NCBI RefSeq assembly: GCF_030068475.1
Contig: NZ_JAQOSP010000006.1
Coordinates: 248,001-312,000, forward strand
Length of the DNA: 64,000 bases
Reading direction: 5' to 3'
From: Roseofilum acuticapitatum BLCC-M154
Lineage (GTDB): Bacteria > Cyanobacteriota > Cyanobacteriia > Cyanobacteriales > Desertifilaceae
Shown: positions 33,159 through 41,864 of the stretch, in pieces
Numbering within the stretch: position 1 is the stretch's first letter
Layout of the letters: each line of letters begins with the position of its first letter
The notes under the pieces: generated by a model
The model's input: the letters and a program-made list of their open reading frames with translations, nothing else
The model's database searches: none
What the model was told of the DNA's origin: nothing
Made by a program: the position numbers and the translations under genes

Positions 33159-33746
33159 ATGAATTTATTTTCCAAACTCAGAGACTTTGTAGGTCTGAAT
33201 GAGCCTGTATATGATTACGGGTATGATGATGAGTTAGATGCTCAAGAGTATCAGAACATCTACAAAGAAGACAATCCCCAACCCGAAGTAGAGGAAGTAC
33301 CTCAACCCAGAAGACGGTTGCGGGAACGCCCAGAAATGGGTATCGATCCACAAACACCAGGAGCAGCAGCACCGATGAACAATGTGATTGGGATGCCTGG
33401 AGCAGCCAATTCTATGTCCGAAGTGGTGGTTATGGAACCCCGCTCATTTGAAGAAATGCCCCAAGCGATCCAAGCTTTGCGGGAAAGAAAATCAGTGGTC
33501 TTGAATTTAACTATGATGGACCCCGATCAGGCTCAACGGGCTGTAGATTTTGTCGCTGGGGGAACCTACGCGATCGATGGTCACCAAGAACGAATTGGTG
33601 AGAGTATTTTCCTCTTCACACCCAGTTGTGTGAGTGTGAAAACTCAAATTGGTGGCAGTCAAAATCCCCAGTCTCAAGTCCGTCCCGTGCGTCCTCCATC
33701 CTCCCCTTCTGCGAATTGGACAGATAACCCAGCTCAAATGGCTTAG
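33159..33746 (+). CDS. sepF: SepF cell-division protein
   Basis: 195 residues. N-terminal amphipathic membrane-binding helix ([15 protein letters not shown]), an acidic Pro-rich linker (30-85), then the SepF domain: [41 protein letters not shown] and [20 protein letters not shown]. SepF polymerises and tethers FtsZ at the septum membrane; in cyanobacteria (Cdv2) it is essential for division. Located between pipY and proC, the common gene order. A strong Shine-Dalgarno precedes the ATG. Confidence 0.95.
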   Translation: MNLFSKLRDFVGLNEPVYDYGYDDELDAQEYQNIYKEDNPQPEVEEVPQPRRRLRERPEMGIDPQTPGAAAPMNNVIGMPGAANSMSEVVVMEPRSFEEMPQAIQALRERKSVVLNLTMMDPDQAQRAVDFVAGGTYAIDGHQERIGESIFLFTPSCVSVKTQIGGSQNPQSQVRPVRPPSSPSANWTDNPAQMA

Positions 33747-33855
33747 GAGTCAGAGGCAAGGACAACTAAATGAGTTAGGTTGGGGGCAAGCATTCGTGCA
33801 ATATACCTAAACCTACTCTTTTTCTTTTTTAAAAGGGAACAGGGAATTAAGTATT

Positions 33856-34656
33856 ATGGTGCAACTGGGTATAATTGGGGGCGGGGTAATGGCAGAGGCG
33901 ATTTTATCCCGGATACTAGCGGAAAAGATTTATAGTCCCAATCAGGTACGGGTGAGTGAACCGAGGTCGGAGCGCCGTCAGGAGTTGGTCGATCGCTATG
34001 GTGTTCAAGTGACAGATAATAACCGGGAGGTGGCAGAAGCAACGGAGATGGTACTGTTAGCCATTAAACCCCAAGTGTTTGCTCAAATCGCTACGGAGTT
34101 GTCCGGGGTGAAAATGCCTTTGCTGGTGTCGATCTTAGCGGGAGTGCCCATCAGTAAGCTCGAAGCAGCCTTTCCCGATCGCAGCATCATTCGCGTTATG
34201 CCCAATGCTCCGGCTACTGTAGGCGCGGGGATGAGTGCGATCGCCCCCAACTCCCATACCACTGCCGATCGGTTAGCCCAGGCTAAAACTCTCTTATCCG
34301 CCGTGGGACAGGTCGTAGAAGTGCCCGAAAGCCTGATGGATGCCGTAACTGGGGTTTCAGGTTCCGGCCCAGCCTTTGTAGCCTTAACCATCGAGGCCTT
34401 ATCTGATGGTGGGGTAGCGGCTGGACTGCCGAGGGCGATCGCCACCCAACTTGCACTGCAAACCGTTCTGGGGACAGCACAAATGATCCAAGAAACCGGT
34501 TTACACCCTGGAGAACTCAAAGATCGGGTCACCAGTCCCGGAGGAACCACGATCGCCGGAGTCCGGCAACTCGAATTAGGCGGGTTGCGATCGGCCCTGA
34601 TCGAAGCCGTTTTAGCCGCCTACGAGCGATCCCAAGAATTGGGACGAGGTAATTAA
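33856..34656 (+). CDS. proC: Pyrroline-5-carboxylate reductase
   Basis: 266 residues. Rossmann motif LGIIGGGVMAEAIL, MPNAPATVGAGMSAIAPN, the catalytic region VSGSGPAFVALTIEALSDGG and the C-terminal TSPGGTTIAGVRQLE match ProC. It makes proline from pyrroline-5-carboxylate using NAD(P)H. It follows sepF by 109 bp on the same strand, in the pipX-pipY-sepF-proC order. Confidence 0.96.
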   Translation: MVQLGIIGGGVMAEAILSRILAEKIYSPNQVRVSEPRSERRQELVDRYGVQVTDNNREVAEATEMVLLAIKPQVFAQIATELSGVKMPLLVSILAGVPISKLEAAFPDRSIIRVMPNAPATVGAGMSAIAPNSHTTADRLAQAKTLLSAVGQVVEVPESLMDAVTGVSGSGPAFVALTIEALSDGGVAAGLPRAIATQLALQTVLGTAQMIQETGLHPGELKDRVTSPGGTTIAGVRQLELGGLRSALIEAVLAAYERSQELGRGN

Positions 34657-34664
34657 TCATCATA

Positions 34665-34740
34665 GGGAGCGGGACGCTCCCACTCCAGTAATATTAAGGG
34701 ATTAGAGGAGTGCGGGCCTCTTGCCCGCTTCTTCACCCAT
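34665..34740. repeat. Partial mosaic repeat adjacent to MITE
   Basis: Contains GGGAGCGGGACGCTCCC and GAGTGCGGGC hairpin arms in an order opposite to the complete element that follows at 34741. It looks like an inverted partial copy of the same family. Confidence 0.75.
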
Positions 34741-34893
34741 TATATCAAGTCCGATTGTTCATGTCCGCGAAGCGGAAATACCCTAATTCAAAACTTAGGG
34801 AGCGGGACGCTCCCACTCCAGCAATATCAAGGGATTAGAGGAGTGCGGGCAAGATGCCCGCACTCCTTAAGCCTTTATCCGGACTTGATATTA
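34741..34893. mobile_element. MITE-like element with TATCAAGTCCG terminal inverted repeats
   Basis: A 153-bp element without coding capacity. Ends are inverted copies of ATATCAAGTCCG (34742 onward; CGGACTTGATAT ends at about 34891). It contains a TCCGCGAAGCGGA hairpin, GGGAGCGGGACGCTCCC and GCGGGCAAGATGCCCGC. The copy at 51014-51182 has the same layout. Possibly moved by a transposase encoded elsewhere in the genome. Confidence 0.7.
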
Positions 34894-34921
34894 ATCAGAA
34901 CTCCTTAAACTTACCAAGCCA

Positions 34922-35071
34922 CTAGAACAAAGTATAAATAAACGGTGCAATCACCGAAGCTTGGCTAAGGATAATCAAAGCACCCACCATCACCAAACTA
35001 ATAATCAACGGCAACAACCAATACTTTTTCCGCTCCCCTAAGAAAGCCCAAAGATCTTCAAAAAATTCCAT
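34922..35071 (-). CDS. DUF5989-family small membrane protein
   Basis: 49 residues, too short to be noticed in routine gene calls: MEFFEDLWAFLGERKKYWLL then one transmembrane helix (PLIISLVMVGALIILSQ) and a short tail ending APFIYTLF. It is encoded 34 bp after the SxtJ-like gene, in the operon that begins with the carbamoyltransferase. DUF5989 proteins are known almost only in this neighbourhood. Function unknown; the small size suggests a membrane anchor or assembly subunit for the carbamoyltransferase or SxtJ. Confidence 0.85.
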   Translation of the reverse strand: MEFFEDLWAFLGERKKYWLLPLIISLVMVGALIILSQASVIAPFIYTLF

Positions 35072-35105
35072 ATACAAAACTCCAGTTGATTACATTTAAA
35101 ACTAA

Positions 35106-35510
35106 CTAAAATGGGTATTCCAGACTCTTCGCCGGTCTAGGATGAGAAGGAATCCGATAGGTATCAACCGGTTTACGCCATTCCCGACGCATAGGGTCAC
35201 TTCCAAACCGTGTCCGGAAAAAACCCATTGGTGTGATGATGACATAAAAAATAATCCCCAAAATCAAGCGGGTATTAATCCAACCCATCACCAAACCAAA
35301 GCGAGCAAAAACTTGATAAAACGGGTCAAGAGTTTTAGGGGCAACTAACGCCCAAGCCCAGAACACCGCCAATACAATCCACGGCCAAAGCCCGCTATTA
35401 TGACCGAGTAGAAACGGCCAAACAATCCCGAAAACCAAACCCACCATTACCCCAAACAGGAGACCAAATTGGCGGAGTTCTTTTGTACTGAGTTTTTTGA
35501 TTGGATGCAT
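35106..35510 (-). CDS. SxtJ-like membrane protein
   Basis: 134 residues with three to four hydrophobic segments (LFGVMVGLVFGIVWPFLLG, WIVLAVFWAWALVAPK, LILGIIFYVIITPMGF) and a basic C-terminus with DPMRREWRKP. It resembles SxtJ, named from the saxitoxin gene cluster where it also follows a carbamoyltransferase gene (SxtI). Second gene of the carbamoyltransferase-SxtJ-DUF5989 operon, in which it probably cooperates in the transfer at the membrane. The gap to the first gene is 219 bp and holds repeats. Confidence 0.82.
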   Translation of the reverse strand: MHPIKKLSTKELRQFGLLFGVMVGLVFGIVWPFLLGHNSGLWPWIVLAVFWAWALVAPKTLDPFYQVFARFGLVMGWINTRLILGIIFYVIITPMGFFRTRFGSDPMRREWRKPVDTYRIPSHPRPAKSLEYPF

Positions 35511-35553
35511 AATGATTAATGATGATTTTTACTTGCTTTTTCTCAGGGGTTAA

Positions 35554-35626
35554 GATCCCCCTAAATCCCCCTTATTAAGGGGGACTTTTGTCTTTGCCCC
35601 CCTTTTTAAGGGGGGTTGGGGGGATC
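35554..35626. repeat. GATCCCCCTAAATCCCC palindromic repeats
   Basis: Two tandem hairpins of the same family that invaded menE (35554-35588 and 35597-35626), in the gap between the SxtJ-like and carbamoyltransferase genes. A C-rich (CCCCCATT)n run follows near 35666-35698. Confidence 0.8.
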
Positions 35627-35729
35627 GAGATGTATCTCAAAAGCGCGGAAAGTGGTGTAAAACTCTCCCCATTCCCCCATTCCCCTATTCCCCCATTGGT
35701 TAGAGGAGAGGGAAACGGGAATCAAAAAC

Positions 35730-37658
35730 CTAATCCAACTCAAACTCCGTCTTCCAAGACTCATCTTTCTCCCAAGCGGGTTGGTCAGTCTTAGCCAGCA
35801 AGAAGTTTTCCAGAACCAGATAATCCATCTCAGTCCGCATAAAGCAGCGATAGGCATCTTCCGGAGTACAAACAATCGGTTCTCCGCGCACATTAAACGA
35901 CGTATTTACAATCAGTCCGCAACCAGTCAGCTTATCAAAATGACTAATTAAGCTGTGATAGCGGGGGTTCGTTTCCTTGTGAACCGTTTGAATACGAGCA
36001 GAATAGTCCACGTGAGTGATAGCGGGAATTTCTGACCGGGGAATATTGAGCTTTTCAATCCCAAAGAGTTGCTTTTGCTCCTCTGTCATCGGAATTCGCA
36101 AAGACTCCTTAACTGGAGCCACCATCAACATATAGGGACTAGGGCTATATTGCTCAAAATAGTCCGATACGCGCTCGGCCAGAACCGAAGGAGCAAAAGG
36201 ACGGAAAGACTCCCGATACTTAATTTTCAGGTTCATCACCGATTGCATTTTCGGCGACCTGGGGTCACCAATAATGGAGCGTCCACCCAAGGCACGGGGG
36301 CCAAATTCCATCCGCCCTTGGAACCATCCCACCACATTGTCAGTAGCTAGAATTTCCGCCAACCGGGGCATGAGTTCGGCATCATCGAGGCGCACATAGG
36401 AGGCTTTCACCAAGTCCAGATAGTCCAGAATTTCCGCATCGGAGAATTTTGGCCCTAAGTACGACCCGCGCATTTGGTCTTGTACGGGAACAGCAATTTT
36501 TTCTGAGGTTAAGGTTCCCACTGTAGCAGTGGCGGTTTCTTTGGCACTGCTGACCATTACCGGTGTTTTCTCCGGTTTCACGGTGCGGGGCATACTGTGG
36601 TACTCGTACCAAGCAGACAGCGCAGCGCCTAATGCACCACCCGCATCCCCAGCGGCCGGTTGCACCCAAACTTCCTTAAAGCCAGATTCGCGCAAAATGC
36701 GACCATTGGCCACACAGTTGAGGGCAACCCCACCGGCTAAACAGAGGTTTTCCACTTGCAGTTCTGTTTTCACCGTATTGGCCAGACGGAGAACCACATC
36801 TTCGGTAACCCATTGGATGGAACTGGCGATATCCATTTCTCGCTGACTGATGGGGGTTTCCGGTTTCCGGGGAGGGCCGCCAAACAGGTCATCAAACTTG
36901 CTGTTGGTCATGGTGAGACCGGTGGCATAGTTGAAGTAATCCATGTTTAACCGGAATGTGCCATCTTCTTTGACATCAATCAGGTTGCTGAGGATAGTAT
37001 CAATATATTTCGGTTCCCCATAGGGCGCGAGTCCCATGAGTTTGTATTCCCCAGAGTTGACTTTGAAGCCGGTGTAGTAGGTGAAGGCAGAATAGAGTAA
37101 ACCCAAGGAGTGGGGGAAGTCAATTTGCCATTGGGGAATGAGCTGGTTTCCTTCTCCGAGCCAAGCGGTGGTGGTGGCCCATTCGCCGACCCCATCGAGA
37201 CAGAGAACGGCAGCCCTTTCAAAGGGACTGGGGAAGAAGGCAGAGGCTGCGTGGGACTGGTGATGCTCGGTGAACATCAGTTTGGGCAGCTCGGTTTTCT
37301 TGCACTGGCCGATTTCTGAGAGTTCGGTTCTTAATACGGTTTTCAGATAGAGCTTTTCTTTTAACCAGACGGGCATGGCGGCCAGGAATGACCGGAACCC
37401 TCTGGGGGCATAGGCTAGGTAGGTTTCTAGGAGCCGCTCAAATTTGAGTAGGGGTTTGTCGTAGAAGACGATATGATCTAGGTCACAGATCGTGGTTTGG
37501 GCCATTTCCAGGCAATGGGCGATCGCATGTTTCGGAAACCGTGGATCGTGTTTTTTGCGCGAAAATCGCTCTTCTTGGGCTGCGGCTACGATTTCACCAT
37601 CGCAGATGATCGCCGCCGCGCTATCGTGATAAAACGCTGAAATTCCTAGGATCTTCAT
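35730..37658 (-). CDS. NodU/CmcH-family carbamoyltransferase
   Basis: 642 residues. N-terminal Kae1/YrdC-like fold with MKILGISAFYHDSAAAII, the metal-binding HHQSHAASAFFPSPFE and LCLAGGVALNCVANG, and a C-terminal domain with GPRALGGRSIIGDPR and RPFAPSVLAERV. These enzymes transfer the carbamoyl group of carbamoyl phosphate, through carbamoyl-AMP, to a hydroxyl of a sugar, antibiotic or toxin (NodU, CmcH, SxtI). Length (about 610-640) is normal. First gene of an operon with SxtJ-like and DUF5989, and divergent from two SGNH hydrolases. No toxin genes are present, so the acceptor is probably a polysaccharide or glycolipid (inference). Confidence 0.93.
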   Translation of the reverse strand: MKILGISAFYHDSAAAIICDGEIVAAAQEERFSRKKHDPRFPKHAIAHCLEMAQTTICDLDHIVFYDKPLLKFERLLETYLAYAPRGFRSFLAAMPVWLKEKLYLKTVLRTELSEIGQCKKTELPKLMFTEHHQSHAASAFFPSPFERAAVLCLDGVGEWATTTAWLGEGNQLIPQWQIDFPHSLGLLYSAFTYYTGFKVNSGEYKLMGLAPYGEPKYIDTILSNLIDVKEDGTFRLNMDYFNYATGLTMTNSKFDDLFGGPPRKPETPISQREMDIASSIQWVTEDVVLRLANTVKTELQVENLCLAGGVALNCVANGRILRESGFKEVWVQPAAGDAGGALGAALSAWYEYHSMPRTVKPEKTPVMVSSAKETATATVGTLTSEKIAVPVQDQMRGSYLGPKFSDAEILDYLDLVKASYVRLDDAELMPRLAEILATDNVVGWFQGRMEFGPRALGGRSIIGDPRSPKMQSVMNLKIKYRESFRPFAPSVLAERVSDYFEQYSPSPYMLMVAPVKESLRIPMTEEQKQLFGIEKLNIPRSEIPAITHVDYSARIQTVHKETNPRYHSLISHFDKLTGCGLIVNTSFNVRGEPIVCTPEDAYRCFMRTEMDYLVLENFLLAKTDQPAWEKDESWKTEFELD

Positions 37659-37874
37659 ATTAGTTCACCCCTACACCAGTTAATTTAAGCCAATTTTGGG
37701 ATTTTTTTGGGATCATGAATAGAGATTGTAACTTAGGGTTTACTCTATAAGCACTGCGATCGCTTGTTTCTGGGAAGACGAACATGGGTTCGCTCCTATC
37801 TTGTCTGGGACTACCTTAATGATTACGATCGCTAGGCAGACCCTTCAGGTGTGTTTATTTTGTAAACTTTCTTA

Positions 37875-39008
37875 ATGATTAAACCTACAAAACCTCTCAA
37901 AGTCAATAAAATCTCTCAAATTGCCCTTCTCTTGCTCTGCTGGATTGGCATTCCCTGGATTACCGTTGAGATAGCCATGATCCTACTCGATCCCGTTCTC
38001 TTCAAGGGTTTCTACCAGTATGACCCGGATATGGGATTTCGGGTGAGACCCAATATGTTAGGCTCCAACCGGTTTGGATTTAACGACCAAGACTATCCCC
38101 TCGAACGTATCCCTGGCACAGCCAGAATGGTCATTGTTGGCGATTCCTTCAACTGGGCGGGGGGTTTAGAGGGCAACTATACCGCATTACTCGAAAATCA
38201 GTTCGCTCAAACCCCAGATTTACCCCCCGTAGAAGTCATTAACGCGGGTTATCCCATGACCCATGCCGGGGAACAGTTAATCATGTTGGAAAAGTTCGGC
38301 TTGCAATATCAACCTGATTTAGTGGTTTTGGGGGTGTTTGTCGGCAATGATTTTATCGATGCTGACCCCTACCGCAAGCGCATTGTGGTCAATGATACTC
38401 AAATTGATATTGATAAGCGCAAGGAAATCCAGATCTTAGGCTATCCGATTATTTTTAAGTCTCGCCTCTGGATGTTTATTGAACAAAAATATAAGGTTTT
38501 TCGAGAAACAGCCACCCTTGAACAGCCAGCATGGGCTAACCCACCAGAGGAGCAGGGAACATTTACAGAAGAAACCTTCTTAAAAATTCAACGCGCTCGA
38601 TTAGAGTTTTGTAACCTCAAGGCCCACGCAGAAGGGAAATATGATGATAGAATCGAATATCTGTTTGAGAGCATTGCCCAAATCAAGCAACTTTTGGCCG
38701 ACCGCCAAATTGACTTTAAGGTAGCGATTTATCCCGATGAGTTTCAAGTGAACCAAGCCTTAACCGATCAACTGTTTGAAACCTATGACCTCAATCGAGA
38801 AGACTACGATTTAGAGTTGATGCAAAAGTTACTGATTGCGTTTCTGGATAGAGAAGGAATCCCCTATATTGATATGCTCGATCGCTTCCGTCAAGTTGGA
38901 GAAACCGAAACCTTATATTTGCTCAGAGATACCCATTGGAATCTCGCCGGTAATCAATTGGCATCAGATATTTTATATCAAAATCTATTAGACTATGTTA
39001 AAAATTAA
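37875..39008 (+). CDS. SGNH/GDSL-hydrolase-like membrane protein (first paralogue)
   Basis: 377 residues. An N-terminal transmembrane helix (about 15-35) precedes an SGNH-hydrolase domain facing the periplasm. The nucleophile is in VIVGDSFNWAGG, GNDF provides the Asn of block III, and the Asp-His pair is in LLRDTHWNLAGNQLA. Related proteins are acyl-esterases or O-acyltransferases of the AlgX/AlgJ type that add or remove acetyl groups on exopolysaccharide. The gene overlaps the second paralogue by 14 bp and diverges from the carbamoyltransferase operon (216 bp), suggesting a common modification locus. Confidence 0.85.
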   Translation: MIKPTKPLKVNKISQIALLLLCWIGIPWITVEIAMILLDPVLFKGFYQYDPDMGFRVRPNMLGSNRFGFNDQDYPLERIPGTARMVIVGDSFNWAGGLEGNYTALLENQFAQTPDLPPVEVINAGYPMTHAGEQLIMLEKFGLQYQPDLVVLGVFVGNDFIDADPYRKRIVVNDTQIDIDKRKEIQILGYPIIFKSRLWMFIEQKYKVFRETATLEQPAWANPPEEQGTFTEETFLKIQRARLEFCNLKAHAEGKYDDRIEYLFESIAQIKQLLADRQIDFKVAIYPDEFQVNQALTDQLFETYDLNREDYDLELMQKLLIAFLDREGIPYIDMLDRFRQVGETETLYLLRDTHWNLAGNQLASDILYQNLLDYVKN

Positions 39009-40209
39009 TAAAAAAGACCATAAAATCAAAGGGTCATCAAAACTCAATATTCGTAAATTCATCAATTGGGGATTTTTAGGGCTTCTGTGCATCGGTGTGC
39101 CTTTGCTAACGGCAGAATTGTTTATGATTGTAGCAGAACCCTATCTGTTTAAGGGCTTTTTTCAGTACGATCCAGACCTGGGATTTCGAGTGAATCCAGA
39201 TACTCCTGGAACCAACGAATATGGGTTTAACGATCGCGACTACCCCCTAGAGAAAGCACCGGGGAATTACCGCATTGTGGTGATTGGAGATTCCTATAGC
39301 TGGGCAGGGAATTTAGACGGAAACTATACGGCAATCCTCGAAAAACAGTTTGAAGACTATTATGGAGCGCCTAAAGTCGAGGTGATTAATGTGGGGTTTC
39401 CCATGGCTGATCCACCCATGTATTTGGGGATGCTGAAAAAATATGGGCTAAAGTTTAGTCCCGATTTAGTCGTGTTGGGCTTTTTTGTGGGCAATGATTT
39501 ACATACCCCGGTGAATCAAAAACGGATTGTTCTTAACGATACGTTTATTGATGTCGATCGCACCAAAGAGGTGAAGCTCTTCGGATATCCCTTAATCGGC
39601 AAATCGAGAGTTGGATTATTTTTACAGCAGCGCTACCGTATATTTCAGGAGCAACTGAAACTGCAACAAGCACAACAGCAAACTCAAGGGAAGTTTGAAC
39701 TGATGGAAAGCGCGATCGCCCAAGACACTCCCGATCCTAATCCTAGTCCAGACCCTCCAGCTCTGTACTCAGAACAAACATTTTTAGAGATTGAACGGTG
39801 GAAACTAGAAATAAATAACATTCCTGACTATGAAGCGGGAAAATTTACCCCTCAGTTTGAATATTCCTTGCAAGCCGTGGTAGAAATGGCAGAAATCTTA
39901 AAAGCAAAAAATATTCCTTTTTTGGTCGCGATTTATCCTTCAGAATACCAAATCGATCAAACCCTTGCCAATAAGATTTTCACCGCCTATGAACTCAATC
40001 CTGAAGATTATGATTTAGAGCTGCCGCAAAAAGTAGTGATTGAGACTTTGGAAGCTCATGGTATTGACTATTTGGATATGTTAGAGCCATTTCAAGAAGC
40101 GGGAAAAGAACAAGTTTTGTATATTTTGCGCGATACCCATTGGAATTTAACGGGCAATCAATTGGCGGCGAATCTGTTATTTCAGAGGTTACAATCAATG
40201 AACAATTAA
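38995..40209 (+). CDS. SGNH/GDSL-hydrolase-like membrane protein (second paralogue)
   Basis: 404 residues, clearly duplicated from the preceding gene (shared DYPLE.APG, VVIGDSYSWAGN, LRDTHWNLTGNQLAANLLF). It has an N-terminal transmembrane helix (about 20-42) and a GNDL block III. A Pro/Asp-rich insertion (about 232-258, PDPNPSPDPPAL) is absent from the first paralogue. The catalytic Ser, Asp and His are kept. The start codon lies inside the end of the first gene, so translation is coupled. A (TTAACAA)n run follows the stop. Confidence 0.85.
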   Translation: MLKINKKDHKIKGSSKLNIRKFINWGFLGLLCIGVPLLTAELFMIVAEPYLFKGFFQYDPDLGFRVNPDTPGTNEYGFNDRDYPLEKAPGNYRIVVIGDSYSWAGNLDGNYTAILEKQFEDYYGAPKVEVINVGFPMADPPMYLGMLKKYGLKFSPDLVVLGFFVGNDLHTPVNQKRIVLNDTFIDVDRTKEVKLFGYPLIGKSRVGLFLQQRYRIFQEQLKLQQAQQQTQGKFELMESAIAQDTPDPNPSPDPPALYSEQTFLEIERWKLEINNIPDYEAGKFTPQFEYSLQAVVEMAEILKAKNIPFLVAIYPSEYQIDQTLANKIFTAYELNPEDYDLELPQKVVIETLEAHGIDYLDMLEPFQEAGKEQVLYILRDTHWNLTGNQLAANLLFQRLQSMNN

Positions 40210-40230
40210 CAATTAACAATTAACAATTAA

Positions 40231-40350
40231 TATCAAATCCGGTTTCCGCAAGCGGACATGAAAATTGGTTAAGAAGCAGGCAAGATGCCTGCACTCCTCG
40301 AATTCTTTAATATGACTGGAGTGGGAGCATCTTGCTCCCTAAATTTTTAA
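40231..40350. repeat. TATCAAATCCGG mosaic repeat (one-ended MITE copy)
   Basis: One terminal sequence (TATCAAATCCGG) is followed by TCCGCAAGCGGA, CAGGCAAGATGCCTG and GGGAGCATCTTGCTCCC hairpins. The other end is lost. Related to 34741-34893 and 51014-51182. Confidence 0.75.
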
Positions 40351-40505
40351 TTTCGGATTGCGTCCAACCTGAAGATCGTTAATTGAGATCGCGTCAGTAA
40401 CAATTATTCATTTAGGTCATGGCTGGAGTCCGGTAAAATGAAGCCAGTCCATTAGGATTGCATTAACATTATTGCCATCTTTAAGATTCAAGGTGAGTAT
40501 GGCCC

Positions 40506-41591
40506 ATGAAGTTGGAATCCCACCCGTTTATTAGTTATTTTGAACCCGATCAAGTGGCTCAACTGTGCGATCTGGCGACTATTACCGAGTTTGAGCAACC
40601 GACTGTCATCTTTGAGGAAGGTGAAGTTCCCGATGGACTCTATCTGGTGTTAGCCGGTCAAGTGGAATTTAGCAAGATGATCGATACCGAGAAACACCAA
40701 ACGATCGCCTTAGCCAAGGAAAATGATTTTTTTGGAGAATTTGGAGTCTTAGATGGCAAACCGAGGAGCGCCAGAGCAATGGCCGCTGAAGAAACAATAT
40801 TAGCGAAAATTCCCCAAGATAAGCTGATGGAAATTTTACAACATAGCAAGGGAGAAGTGGTCTTAGCGGTCTTTCGCCATATTATCCACCATATTCGCAT
40901 CACCACCACCCAATATGTGAATCAAATTGTGCATAAACAAAAAATGGTGTTGGTGGGGGAAATGGTGAATACGATTATTCATGATTTCAAAAGTCCTTTT
41001 AATGGGATTCAGCTCTCCAGCTCTATGCTCAAAGAGATGCATTCCGATGAAGACACTCAAGAATGGTGCGATCTGATTCAAGCACAAATTAGCCGCATGT
41101 TGGGCATGGCTGAAGAGGTTTTAGAGTTTTCTAAGGGCCATTCGACTCTCTATCGGCAACCGATGCAAGTCTCGGAGTTATTTAAGCAATTTGAAAAGCT
41201 CAATCGCGTTTACTTGCAGTCGGCCAACGTGGAGTGGGTGACGGAGATTGAACCGGTAGAAATATATGCCGATCTCAATAAGCTGTTGAGGGTGCTGCAA
41301 AATATTATTACCAATGCGGTAGAAGCGTTTGAAGGTAAGGGTGGGCGCATTGAAGTGAGAGCCAAAACTCAGGCGGAATGGGTACAGATCCAGATTCGGG
41401 ATAATGGCCCAGGTATTCCGAAGTCGATTCAAGAACACTTCTTTGAGGCTTTTGTTACCCATGGGAAACGGGGGGGAACTGGACTGGGAACGGCGATCGC
41501 CAAATCCATTATCGATGCACACCAGGGCGAGATTAGCTTTGAATCTCAAGATGGACACGGCACAACCTTTACCATTCGTCTCCCTCGATAA
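40506..41591 (+). CDS. Cyclic-nucleotide-binding-domain histidine kinase
   Basis: 361 residues. An N-terminal cNMP-binding (CRP-like) domain (about 8-125) with the phosphate-binding cassette FFGEFGVLDGKPRSARAMA is followed by a dimerisation helix with His159 in IIHDFKSPFNG. A HATPase_c domain holds the NAVEAFEG N-box, DNGPGIP and GGTGLGTAIAKSIID. It should autophosphorylate in response to cAMP or cGMP, or act without a ligand. No receiver gene is adjacent. It is cytosolic, with no membrane segment. Confidence 0.9.
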   Translation: MKLESHPFISYFEPDQVAQLCDLATITEFEQPTVIFEEGEVPDGLYLVLAGQVEFSKMIDTEKHQTIALAKENDFFGEFGVLDGKPRSARAMAAEETILAKIPQDKLMEILQHSKGEVVLAVFRHIIHHIRITTTQYVNQIVHKQKMVLVGEMVNTIIHDFKSPFNGIQLSSSMLKEMHSDEDTQEWCDLIQAQISRMLGMAEEVLEFSKGHSTLYRQPMQVSELFKQFEKLNRVYLQSANVEWVTEIEPVEIYADLNKLLRVLQNIITNAVEAFEGKGGRIEVRAKTQAEWVQIQIRDNGPGIPKSIQEHFFEAFVTHGKRGGTGLGTAIAKSIIDAHQGEISFESQDGHGTTFTIRLPR

Positions 41592-41718
41592 TCCACCAAG
41601 TCAGCTTCTCATAATGGTTCTAGTCGTTTTCCATAAAAAATTCTGATGAAAAAATATAGGGGGTGGGGGGTGACACCCCTCATTTGTATGCTATATTGAA
41701 GTTGATGCACCCTGATGG

Positions 41719-41745
41719 ACGCCCACTCGTGGGGCGTTTTTTTAT
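41719..41745 (+). terminator. Rho-independent terminator
   Basis: Stem ACGCCCAC / GTGGGGCGT followed by TTTTTTT. It lies about 130 bp beyond the histidine kinase gene on the plus strand and could end its transcript or that of a short RNA starting near 41700. Confidence 0.8.
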
Positions 41746-41810
41746 TTTAAAAGCGCTTTGCGCTGGTAATAGGTAATGGGTAATGGGTAATTGGAGAGCT
41801 TCGCTTATCC

Positions 41811-41861
41811 CCCCATCCCCCCATCCCCCCATCTCCCCATCCCCCCATCTCCCCATCCCCA
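41811..41861. repeat. C-rich tandem repeat (CCCCCCAT)n
   Basis: Six to seven copies of CCCCCCAT/CCCCATCT adjoin the 3' end of trpB. On the minus strand they are runs of four to six G, which could form quadruplex structures. Confidence 0.8.
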
Positions 41862-41864
41862 GCC

